Of a stretch of 64,000 nt of DNA, positions 9,217-17,781 are shown piece after piece. Under the pieces are notes generated by a model. That model was not told where the DNA came from. It did not search any database and was given only the letters and a program-made list of their open reading frames with translations. The position numbers were made by a program, and so were the translations under genes. The first letter of the stretch is position 1, and each line of letters begins with the position of its first letter. The stretch is taken from assembly GCA_026398275.1 (NCBI GenBank), contig JAPLTF010000017.1, forward strand, positions 1 through 64,000, read 5' to 3'. Source of the stretch: Verrucomicrobiota bacterium (GTDB taxonomy: Bacteria; Verrucomicrobiota; Verrucomicrobiia; Chthoniobacterales; Terrimicrobiaceae).

Positions 9217-9236
9217 TTGACCTATCGTTTGGTCAA
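9217..9236. promoter_or_regulatory. LacI-type operator, 20-bp palindrome
   Basis: The sequence TTGACC TATCGTTT GGTCAA is an even palindrome centred on a CG step, the standard geometry of LacI-family operators. The two half sites are TTGACCTATC and, from the other strand, TTGACCAAAC: eight of ten positions agree. It lies 16 bases before the ATG of the PfkB kinase gene and 53 bases after the lacI gene, so binding there would block kinase-isomerase transcription. Assignment to the neighbouring LacI protein is inference. Confidence 0.6.
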
Positions 9237-9251
9237 GTCTCTTATTCGTGC

Positions 9252-10183
9252 ATGTCGTATGATTTGATTGCTCTCGGACTCAATGCGGTGGACGTTCTGG
9301 TCCGTCTGCCGGAATCGGTGGTGCACGACGGCAAGCAGTTCGTGGAGGATCTGGTGATTCAGGGCGGCGCGCCGGTCGGGTCCGGATGCTGCGGCGTGGC
9401 ACGTCTCGGGTATCGGGTGGGCATGGTCGCGCGCCTTGGCAGCAACACGCTCAGCGCGATCTGCCTGGAGGAGTTCCGCAGTAATGGAGTGGACACGGCC
9501 CTGATCGTTCGTGACGAGACATCGCGCCCGGCCATCGCCCTCGTCGAGATTGATCCGCGCACGGCGGCGCGGACGGTATTTATCCAGATGGACAATTACG
9601 GGTATCTCCGAGCGGCGGACATTCCCGGGGCGGAGATCGCGCGGGCCAGGGCCCTTCTGGTGGACAGCTACGACCTTGATGCCACGGAGGCTGCGCTGGA
9701 AGCGGCGGCGGGAACCGCCTGCCGGAGCATTCTGGATTTTGAGTCGGGAGACCAAGACCGGCTGAAAAAGCTTTTGGGCATGGGATCCGATCCGATTCTT
9801 CCGCTGGCGGCGGCGCGGGGCCTGACAGGAATGAGCGAGCCCGGCGACGTGCTCCGCGCGCTGGGCGATCTTTGTCCCGGCCAGGTGCTGGTGACCGACG
9901 GGATTCAAGGAAGCTGGGCGCTCGACCGCGAAGCGGGCGGGATCATTCACCAGCCGGCATTCGTCGTGGATCCGGTGGATACGACCGGATGCGGCGACGC
10001 CTTCCATGCCGGATACATTGTGGGGGTGCTCGAAGGATGGCCCCTGGCGCTCCGCATGGAATTCGGCTCGCTGCTGGCCTCCCGCGTGGCGGGCCGTGTG
10101 GGAGGACGAACCGCCCTCCCCAGCCGGAAAAACGAACTCATTCGCAACGACATCTCCAGCAACCTCCACCAACACCTCATACT

Positions 10184-10187
<4 letters not shown>
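9252..10187 (+). CDS. PfkB-family carbohydrate kinase
   Basis: A 311-residue PfkB sugar kinase. ATG 9252 gives MSYDLIALGLNAVDVLV, a typical first beta strand; the frame is open 23 codons further but that part covers the operator. The first signature region (GGAPVGSGCCGVARLG) and the second, DTTGCGDAFHAGYIVG with the catalytic Asp, are clear. The GCGD variant replaces the usual GAGD. Its stop overlaps the start of the isomerase-like gene (ATGA), indicating coupling. In context it should phosphorylate the product of that isomerase, ahead of the class II aldolase encoded on the other side of the lacI gene. Confidence 0.85.
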
Positions 10188-11589
<1,402 letters not shown>

Positions 11590-11590
<1 letters not shown>

Positions 11591-12765
11591 TGCCGTTCGG
11601 AAACCTGGACGCTTGGAAAACCACAGAGATTGATCCTGCCCCACCTTCCATGAATACACCCGAGTCACGACAAGACATCCGCCCACTTGTTCTTCCCTCT
11701 TGCAAACCCGACGCGCAGAAATGCCTCGACCGGATCGAAGCCTGGTTCCACCAAGAGGTCATCGACCGGGCGCCTGTGCGGTTTTATCACCACAACATCG
11801 AATTCGAGACCGCTCAGAGGCTCGACACCTCCCGTTGGGCCACGCTCGAGGAGCGATGGTTCGATGCGGAGTATCAGGTTGACTCGTTCGAGGCCTCCCT
11901 TGAGGGCCGGACATTCCACGGGGAGACGTTTCCGGTCTTCTGGCCGAACCTCGGCCCGAATGTCTATTCCGCCTTCTACGGGGGACGCCTCGAATTTGCG
12001 GAAGTCACTTCGTGGTATGAGCCGGTGGTCGATGACCTTGATGACCTCTCGGCTCTCGGGGATGACTTTCGTGGCAATCGTTATTTCCGAAAGCTGGAGG
12101 AACTGACACGTCTTGCCTTGGAACGCAGCGGCGGACGCTACTGGGTCGGCTATCCCGATTTTCATCCTTCTCTGGACTGCGTTGCCGCCTGGCGGGGCGC
12201 AACCGGGTTGTTGGAAGACATGGTTTGCGATCCGGAAAAACTCGCCCCCATCAACCGGCTTGCCCTCCGCGATTTTCATGCGATTTTCGACCACTTCGAT
12301 GCGATAATCAAAGCGGAGGGGAACCCTTCGATCACATGGATGGGCATTCCCTCCCACCCCGGCAAGCTTCACATTCCGAGCTGCGACCTCTCGAGCATGA
12401 TTTCGACCGCGTATTTCGAGGAATTTTCCCTGCCCTCGATGAAGCGGGAATTGGAAGGGATGCGGCACAATATCTTCCATATGGATGGTCCGGGAGTGGC
12501 CCGTCATCTCGACGTCCTGCTCAGCCTCCCCAAAATCCATGCCATCCAGTGGGTGCAGGGAATGGCGGACGACACTCCGATCCTCCAGTGGATCCCCCTC
12601 ATCCAGCGCGTGCAGGCTGCCGGAAAATCCATCATCGTGGACCTCCAGCTTGGAGAGCTGGACCAATTCCTGTCGAGGGTTCGACCCGAAGGCATCTTTC
12701 TTTGCATGGATGTTCCGGAGGGATTCGAGGAGCCCGTGCTCACAAAACTTGCGACGTGGAAATGA
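11590..12765 (+). CDS. URO-D superfamily protein (uroporphyrinogen decarboxylase-like, probable non-heme role)
   Basis: A protein of up to 391 residues with a URO-D-like TIM barrel; the shorter start at 11650 (MNTPESRQDIR) is equally possible. Stretches such as ITWMGIPSHPG, DLSSMISTAYFEEFSLP, NIFHMDGPGVARHLD and IHAIQWVQGM match the many URO-D-like proteins found near sugar and C1 genes. True heme-pathway HemE motifs and the MtaA/MtbA-type HxC zinc motif are not seen. Being coupled to an isomerase and kinase, it is more likely to act in substrate catabolism than in heme synthesis. Function unknown beyond the fold. Confidence 0.65.
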
Positions 12766-12766
12766 A

Positions 12767-12871
12767 GCAGGCTGCCGGCATCATGTCGGCATGACCTTCG
12801 GTCTGGTGGCCGCCGCGGTGAAAGAAGCCCTCTCAACCTGCCTCGGCTATACGCCCACGGATATCGAGTAG
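12767..12871 (+). pseudogene. C-terminal remnant of a second isomerase-like gene
   Basis: Directly after the URO-D stop, an open stretch of 34 codons reads AGCRHHVGMTFGLVAAAV and continues to YTPTDIE. It matches the end of the isomerase-like gene at 10184-11590 (TGYRHHVSMTFGHVADAV to YSPTDI) with about two thirds identical residues and no gaps. There is no start codon or upstream domain, so this is the scar of a lost paralogue. It suggests a former tandem duplication around the URO-D gene. Confidence 0.75.
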
Positions 12872-12935
12872 CGAACGTCCCTTGCCGTCCGGGAGATCCC
12901 ACGACAAGGAGGTCTCTCGACCGACGGCGCACGGT

Positions 12936-13547
12936 TTACGGACCTGCCGTGATCTGGTAGCTGACCTGAAACGAGTCGTAGGAGTTTGTCGCCCCCGGGC
13001 CCACGGCGACATAGACGCGATCGCCCACTGCCAATGTTCCGAGACTCAGATCGAAGCTCTCTCTGGTGCCCGTGACCGGGATGGTTCCCTTGAGCGTATC
13101 GTTCACGTAGATTTGCACTTCGACGCCGTCGCCGTCCCCCGCGTATGGCACGGCGATCGAGCTGCTGGTGATCGAGCCGATCCCGGCCTGACCTGGTTGG
13201 ACCTGGTAGCAGGCGATGGAAAACACCGCGGCCAAACCGACCGAGTCGGTTGAACCGGGGTGCGACCACGACAAGCCCACGCCGCTGCCGGCTGCCACGT
13301 AGGAGGCCTGGTCTGCGGCGGGATAGGACTTGGCGTCGGCGATATACGCGACCTGAGAGTCCGACCACACCAACCGTTGATATTTCGACTGGGTGCCGAT
13401 CGGCCCATTGTTCCACTGGTAGGTCCAGCCGGCCTTCGGGGTTGTTCCTTGGAAATCCGCGCCATAATCGGCGATGACCTCCGCAGACGCGCCAACCCCG
13501 AGGACCAAGACTGATGCAAGGGAGAGCAACAAGGTCCGGAATGTCAT
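12936..13547 (-). CDS. Secreted hypothetical protein
   Basis: A 203-residue protein with a clear signal peptide (MTFRTLLLSLASVLVLGVGASA, cleavage near residue 22). It is followed by a Gly/Ser/Thr/Asp-rich domain of short beta strands (YGADFQGTTPKAGWTYQWN onward) resembling jelly-roll modules seen at the ends of PVC surface proteins. No catalytic motif or PEP-CTERM tail is visible. It lies 20 bases downstream of the PEP-CTERM gene in the same direction and may be co-expressed. Function unknown. Confidence 0.6.
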   Translation of the reverse strand: MTFRTLLLSLASVLVLGVGASAEVIADYGADFQGTTPKAGWTYQWNNGPIGTQSKYQRLVWSDSQVAYIADAKSYPAADQASYVAAGSGVGLSWSHPGSTDSVGLAAVFSIACYQVQPGQAGIGSITSSSIAVPYAGDGDGVEVQIYVNDTLKGTIPVTGTRESFDLSLGTLAVGDRVYVAVGPGATNSYDSFQVSYQITAGP

Positions 13548-13567
13548 GGCAACACCATTCAGATCGG

Positions 13568-14347
13568 CTACTTCCGCCTGCGCCGAGCGCAGGCCAGCAA
13601 CCCAAGCAAACCGCTAGCTGCCAGGATTGCAGTGCTCGGTTCCGGAACCACCCCGAAGCTGTCCATGCTGATGCTGGCCTCGCTTGTCGCAACGCCGGGC
13701 GGGGTGTTGAACTGGAAGTAAATTGAGCCCGAAGTGCCAAATGATGGCGCACTGAACGGGATCGAAACAAATATGCCCTCGTTAACGCCCAGAGCGCTAT
13801 AGAGATTTATGCTGGCAGTGGTTCCATCCCACTCGAAGGCAAACCGCTTTCCGGCGCTGTTGATAGTGGCAAGGTCGCCTTGGAACGCCCTCGCCAATAG
13901 GGAACCGTTATTTTGGATGTCAAATATAGATGAGGTCAGGTTCCAGAGAATCCGGCCGTTTAGAGTATCACTACCGGCTTTAATGCCAAAATTGAATTCT
14001 TCATAGGTGCCGCCATCTGCCACGGTGCGTATAAACGCGTTGGCGGGCATGACGAAGAACGACCCGGTCGCATTTCCCGTCGAGCGGGCGAGCGAGAAGT
14101 CGGTCTTGGTCGATGTGTAGGTCGAATATCCGTAAGCCGGAGTGGCACTGGGTTTCAGCGTCAGGATGGAGCTGGCTATCGAGTAGGTGTTGCCTGCCCA
14201 GGCATCCACGCTCCACTTGTCCAAGTTGCCGGACGAAAAATCGTCGTAAACAATCTGGGCAGTCGATGTGCTCACGCAAACTGTGGCGAAGAGCAGGCAA
14301 GCGGACAGGAACAAGCGGCCGGTTTTCGAATGGTGTTGGGTTTTCAT
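13568..14347 (-). CDS. PEP-CTERM sorting-domain protein
   Basis: A 259-residue exported protein. A signal peptide ends near residue 31 (CVSTSTAQ), then comes a LamG/jelly-roll-like domain (DFSSGNLDKWSVDAW, FEWDGTTASINLYSALG). The C-terminus is a textbook PEP-CTERM signal: VPEPSTAILAASGLLGLL plus CARRRRK, that is, a PEP motif, one membrane segment and a basic tail. Such proteins are processed by an exosortase (EpsH/XrtA-like) and exposed on the cell surface; no exosortase gene is in this window. The upstream region is shared with that of the prepilin-type gene at 14575-15315. Confidence 0.9.
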   Translation of the reverse strand: MKTQHHSKTGRLFLSACLLFATVCVSTSTAQIVYDDFSSGNLDKWSVDAWAGNTYSIASSILTLKPSATPAYGYSTYTSTKTDFSLARSTGNATGSFFVMPANAFIRTVADGGTYEEFNFGIKAGSDTLNGRILWNLTSSIFDIQNNGSLLARAFQGDLATINSAGKRFAFEWDGTTASINLYSALGVNEGIFVSIPFSAPSFGTSGSIYFQFNTPPGVATSEASISMDSFGVVPEPSTAILAASGLLGLLACARRRRK

Positions 14348-14419
14348 ATTTTTTGATTCTAGGGTTGATTGAGCGGGGTGGCTCCCTGCTCTTGATATGA
14401 AAATACAACCGTCGGCTGA

Positions 14420-14437
14420 TTTTGACTACAGTCAAAA
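14420..14437. promoter_or_regulatory. Perfect palindrome TTTTGACT-AC-AGTCAAAA
   Basis: Eight-base arms around a two-base centre. It lies about 75 bases upstream of the PEP-CTERM gene and has a near copy upstream of the prepilin-type gene. On the minus strand it contains TTGACT, which could serve as a -35 element, so an operator overlapping a promoter is plausible. It is also the end of the GH36 remnant (stop codon TGA inside the arm). It lacks a T tract, so a terminator is less likely. Confidence 0.5.
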
Positions 14438-14497
14438 TGTGCTATCTGCGGTGGTTTCGATCCAGGCCACAGAGGCACGGAGCTCGCCTCTGGGCAG
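14432..14497 (-). pseudogene. 3' remnant of a second GH36 gene
   Basis: Read on the minus strand this stretch encodes PRGELRASVAWIETTADSTF followed by TGA. It matches the last residues of the neighbouring GH36 protein (PKGEFRASVAWIKSTANSTF, stop) at 15 of 20 positions. No open GH36 frame continues upstream, so only the tail of a duplicated gene survives, now forming part of the upstream region of the PEP-CTERM gene. Confidence 0.75.
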
Positions 14498-14574
14498 AAG
14501 GCACCGTCTCGGGGTGTGGCCACAACAGAGTCATCTTCAAGCGCCAACGGTGCGCACCGGTGCGGCTGATAGGA

Positions 14575-15315
14575 CTACTGAAAGCTGCCCGGAAGAAACA
14601 CATATTCCCGGAAAAACTCCATGGGATCCGCCGGAAAGTCCTTTTTCAGAAATGTCCGCACGCTGCCATCGCAAAAGGCGATGAAATCCTTTTTTCCATC
14701 AGGGAAACCCGGAGCTAACGCACACACATAATTGCGTGATTCATAAACATTCAGTTCGTTGAACAGCGTGAAATACATGACCGTATGGGCAGGCTTTTCC
14801 ACGAGGATTTGCCGGGCACCCGTATATTGCGGAAATCCGGAATGCCATCCAAACCAATTGTCCAGCGCGGCACTGTAAGAGTAAGAACGGGGATTCGCTC
14901 TCTTGATCTTGTCGCAGGGACTTTGCAACAGACTGGAATCATAACTGGGCCTTTGACCCGAGCCAACGCCCTGAAGATAGCGTAGAACCTCCACATCCCA
15001 AGTCTCGGGATGATCGCCCGGCAACCGTCCGCCATTGTCGCCCGCATAGCTGATGGTCGCCAATGCCAGATTTCGCATCTGGCTGACCGTTTTGATCTCA
15101 TCCGCTTTTGTCCGCGCACCCGAAATCATGGGGAATAGGATGGCGACCAGGATAGCCAGGATGGCGAAAACAACGAGCAACTCGACCAGTGTGAACCCCG
15201 GGCACTTGCCCGGCCGTGTGTCAGTCCATCGGCCGGCCCCGCGAGGTGAATGCTTGAACCGATCAAGATCCACGGCCAGGCGATTCATTCTTTGGATGTC
15301 GGGAACCCCTTTCAT
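14575..15315 (-). CDS. Prepilin-type N-terminal cleavage/methylation domain protein (pseudopilin-like)
   Basis: A 246-residue protein with the type IV prepilin signature GFTLVELLVVFAILAILV, cut after Gly and methylated by a prepilin peptidase. The hydrophobic helix is followed by a charged stem (SGARTKADEIKTVSQMRN) and a C-terminal domain with FIAFCDGSVRTF, typical of the large families of such proteins in Verrucomicrobiota, Lentisphaerae and Planctomycetes. The leader before the cleavage site is about 40 residues, much longer than classical pilins but common in these phyla. An internal ATG ten codons in is an alternative start. It is probably an exported surface protein rather than a true pilus subunit. 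Confidence 0.85.
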   Translation of the reverse strand: MKGVPDIQRMNRLAVDLDRFKHSPRGAGRWTDTRPGKCPGFTLVELLVVFAILAILVAILFPMISGARTKADEIKTVSQMRNLALATISYAGDNGGRLPGDHPETWDVEVLRYLQGVGSGQRPSYDSSLLQSPCDKIKRANPRSYSYSAALDNWFGWHSGFPQYTGARQILVEKPAHTVMYFTLFNELNVYESRNYVCALAPGFPDGKKDFIAFCDGSVRTFLKKDFPADPMEFFREYVFLPGSFQ

Positions 15316-15328
15316 TGCTTTCGCGGTA

Positions 15329-15470
15329 TTGATCCTAAGGTTGTTTGTGGGGATGTGATCTCCCAGTAAGAAAAATAAACGCCTTCGGATTTTTTGATAC
15401 AGTCAAAAGGTGCTATTTGCGGTGGATTTGATCCATGCCACCGAGGCGCGGAACTCGCCTTTTGGCACCC
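15329..15470. repeat. Duplicated block, copy 2 (promoter region of prepilin-type gene plus GH36 3' end)
   Basis: Counterpart of 14352-14500; see there for shared landmarks. Here the GH36 end belongs to the intact gene. Boundaries are approximate. Confidence 0.7.
15392..15408. promoter_or_regulatory. Palindrome TTTTGA-TACAG-TCAAAA
   Basis: Six-base arms at 15392-15397 and 15403-15408. It is the counterpart of the palindrome at 14420-14437 and lies about 80 bases upstream of the prepilin-type gene. The minus strand again offers TTGACTGTA. The GH36 stop codon lies in one arm. It is a candidate operator shared by the two surface-protein genes. Confidence 0.45.
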
Positions 15471-17586
15471 ATGTGAGGCGATCTCCACGGAGGGAAACAG
15501 TGTCGGCGGGCGCGTGGAGACTGTCCGCGATTTCCCATTCCCCCGGATGCCCCAGCGGGATTTCGATGGTGGCAGGAAACGGGCCGGCAAACACGTGGCA
15601 GACCACGAGGATGGCCCTGCCGCCGGCGTGGGTTCGCACCACCGCCTGCCAGCCGGCGGGATGCCGCTGGCTCGGGCCGACTGCCCCGTGGCGCTTGGAG
15701 GCTCCGCGCCGCAGGATCGGCGCCACATCCTGATAGAACGCCAGCGCGCGGGTGAGGAGGTCGCTCTGGGAACCCTGGAGTTCGTGAATCTCGCCGCTGA
15801 GGCACATCTGGCCGAGGAAGGTCGAAGCCAGCGAATAGATCATCCTCTCCGGGCTGTCGCTGCGGCGGAGGACCGCCCAGATCTGGCATTTCCGCGGCGG
15901 GATCAGACGCACGCAATTGGCTGCGATGATGGGGATTTCGAGGGTTTCGTGGGCGTCGGAGAAAGATCCCATCGTCCCGATCCCCAGGAGCAGCGGCTCG
16001 AGGCGGTGGCCGCCGGAGGCGCAGATTTCGATGACCAGTTCCGGCAGTTCCTCGCGGATCCTGCGGAAAAACCGCACCACCCCCTCGATGTGGGCGCGCA
16101 GGCCTTCGCCCGGGGATTGAAAGCCCGGCCGTTGCTTCGCATCCGTTGCAACGGCGCCATCGCAACCGATTCCAATCGTGTCGTTGTAATCGACCTTGAG
16201 GTATCCGATGCCCGCGTCGCGCAGGAGGCGGATGACCTTTTCCGCAAGGTAATCATGCACCCAGGGATCGCGGAAGTCCCAGAACCGGCGCGTGCCGACC
16301 TCGATCGGCAGCCCGTCCCGGTGAAGCTGATGGGCGACTTCGTGATAAGCTTTGGAATGCCGGGTTGCCACTTCAAACTCGAACCAGATTCCGAGGACCA
16401 TGCCGTGCGCCCTGACGGCATCCGCCGTCGCCCGGAGCCCTTCCGGAAACGACAGGGCATTGACCTCCCAATCCCCGTTTTCCAAAGGTTGTGCCGGCGG
16501 TTGGTTCGGCCAGCCAGCGTCGATGACCAGATAGCGGACGGGGGTATCGCGGAGGCGGTCGGCCGCGGCGATAATCGCCGCATGGGTGGGCGTGCCCCAG
16601 CTCGTGCACCACTCGTTGTAAATGACCGGCAGATCCTCCCGCGACGGATCCTCGTCCGCATAAAGGGCCTGCAGGCGCCCGGCTGCGTCATCCGCACCGC
16701 CCCGCGCCACCGTGAGAAACGCGGAGGGGGTTTCAAAGGAATCACCGGGCGCCACTTCCCTGGCCCAGTGGCCGAACTCCCAGTCGGCCAGGCCTCCGGA
16801 CAGGCAGGAGCAGTCGTTCCTCCGGTAAACCTCCATCTGCCATGAACCCGGCCAGGCGATCTGCGCCGCCCAGGTGACGTCAGCGCCGGTGTCCTCGACC
16901 GCCGCGAAGGGGAAAAACCCGCGCACGGGAAGCGATCCGATCTGGCCGAACCGCTCGCACGCAACGGAATACCCGATCCACGAGGGCTCGAGTTGCAGCT
17001 CCTCAAAGAGCCGGGAATCCAGCCGTCCTTCCGCCGACCACGCGCTGCGACACCGGTGCAGGCAGAGTTTGCCCGCCGCATCATCGCTATGAAACGGCGA
17101 GATGCCACCGAGCGAAAAACTCGAGAGCATGGTCAGCACGAGCGGTTTTCCGGATCGGTTGATGAACCGGGTCCGGCATCCCAACACACCCGTGCCTTCC
17201 AGCCAGTGCAGGATGTGCTCGCACTCGTATCCAGCGGCATGCTCGAGCGTGGTGATGAGCATCTTGCCCTCGGCACGCTGCTCCCTGAACCGCAGCCCTT
17301 GGGTGGCGGGTCCGTTGCGCATGGTGCGTCCCTGGGAAAAGGACTCCGGGCCGGGAATGCCTCTCACGCCCACCTGGACAAGGGAATCCACGTCCCATGC
17401 CGGAAAGTCCGGCCAATTTTCGGGAAGTGCGGCGGTCTCCGGCCCGTCATAATATTCCCGCCGCGCCGCTATCCGGCCCGCCATCGCCGCCGGGATGATC
17501 TCCAGGCCGGTGCGGCCGGTTTCCTCGGCAATCCGATACCGCAGCATGGTATCGCCCCATGTGTGCTCGATGAGCCTGGTTTTCAT
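15403..17586 (-). CDS. Alpha-galactosidase-like glycoside hydrolase, family GH36
   Basis: A 727-residue GH36-type enzyme, divergent from the one at 244-2373. The barrel shows YLVIDAGWPN, VLGIWFEFEVA, IGYLKVDYND with the probable nucleophile Asp466, VIEICASGGHR, and SFSDAHE with the probable acid/base Asp544. No signal peptide is present. In place of the SDQTD motif of classical alpha-galactosidases it has SDAHE, as in a subset of GH36/GH27-like enzymes, so its substrate may differ from simple alpha-galactosides. It lies downstream of the beta-helix protein and AraC genes and probably forms one regulon with them. The last 20 codons are duplicated as a remnant at 14432-14497. Confidence 0.85.
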   Translation of the reverse strand: MKTRLIEHTWGDTMLRYRIAEETGRTGLEIIPAAMAGRIAARREYYDGPETAALPENWPDFPAWDVDSLVQVGVRGIPGPESFSQGRTMRNGPATQGLRFREQRAEGKMLITTLEHAAGYECEHILHWLEGTGVLGCRTRFINRSGKPLVLTMLSSFSLGGISPFHSDDAAGKLCLHRCRSAWSAEGRLDSRLFEELQLEPSWIGYSVACERFGQIGSLPVRGFFPFAAVEDTGADVTWAAQIAWPGSWQMEVYRRNDCSCLSGGLADWEFGHWAREVAPGDSFETPSAFLTVARGGADDAAGRLQALYADEDPSREDLPVIYNEWCTSWGTPTHAAIIAAADRLRDTPVRYLVIDAGWPNQPPAQPLENGDWEVNALSFPEGLRATADAVRAHGMVLGIWFEFEVATRHSKAYHEVAHQLHRDGLPIEVGTRRFWDFRDPWVHDYLAEKVIRLLRDAGIGYLKVDYNDTIGIGCDGAVATDAKQRPGFQSPGEGLRAHIEGVVRFFRRIREELPELVIEICASGGHRLEPLLLGIGTMGSFSDAHETLEIPIIAANCVRLIPPRKCQIWAVLRRSDSPERMIYSLASTFLGQMCLSGEIHELQGSQSDLLTRALAFYQDVAPILRRGASKRHGAVGPSQRHPAGWQAVVRTHAGGRAILVVCHVFAGPFPATIEIPLGHPGEWEIADSLHAPADTVSLRGDRLTWVPKGEFRASVAWIKSTANSTF

Positions 17587-17781
17587 TTCGTCTGTTGGTC
17601 GGAATCCTCGCGGCTCGACGGATCGATGCCGGGGCTCATGGATGGACGGGGTTGATTGGGGAACGGCTTCGGGATGTTGGCGCTGGATTCACAAGGGGCG
17701 TGCCATGCGGACGCCGCAGGGAAGGAAATGGGAAGTGATTCGAGCAACTTGATCAAGCGGACGGACGAGGGGGGGCGGAGA

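Larger units (their letters stand above)
14352..14500. repeat. Duplicated block, copy 1 (promoter region of PEP-CTERM gene plus GH36 3' end)
   Basis: This stretch aligns with 15329-15470. Shared landmarks in order are TTGATTCTAGGGTTG / TTGATCCTAAGGTTG, a variable middle, the palindrome at 14420-14437, GTGCTATCTGCGGTGG / GTGCTATTTGCGGTGG, and the end of a GH36 reading frame. In both copies the block lies just upstream of a minus-strand gene for an exported protein. Boundaries are approximate, read by eye. Confidence 0.7.

Noticed and set aside
14420-14437. The palindrome as an intrinsic terminator of the GH36 remnant
   Set aside because: No run of T follows on the relevant strand and the element is conserved upstream of two genes, which favours an operator role.
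15394-16845. A 483-codon plus-strand frame opposite the second GH36 gene
   Set aside because: Low-complexity Arg/Ala/Gly-rich translation with no motifs; shadow of the real gene.
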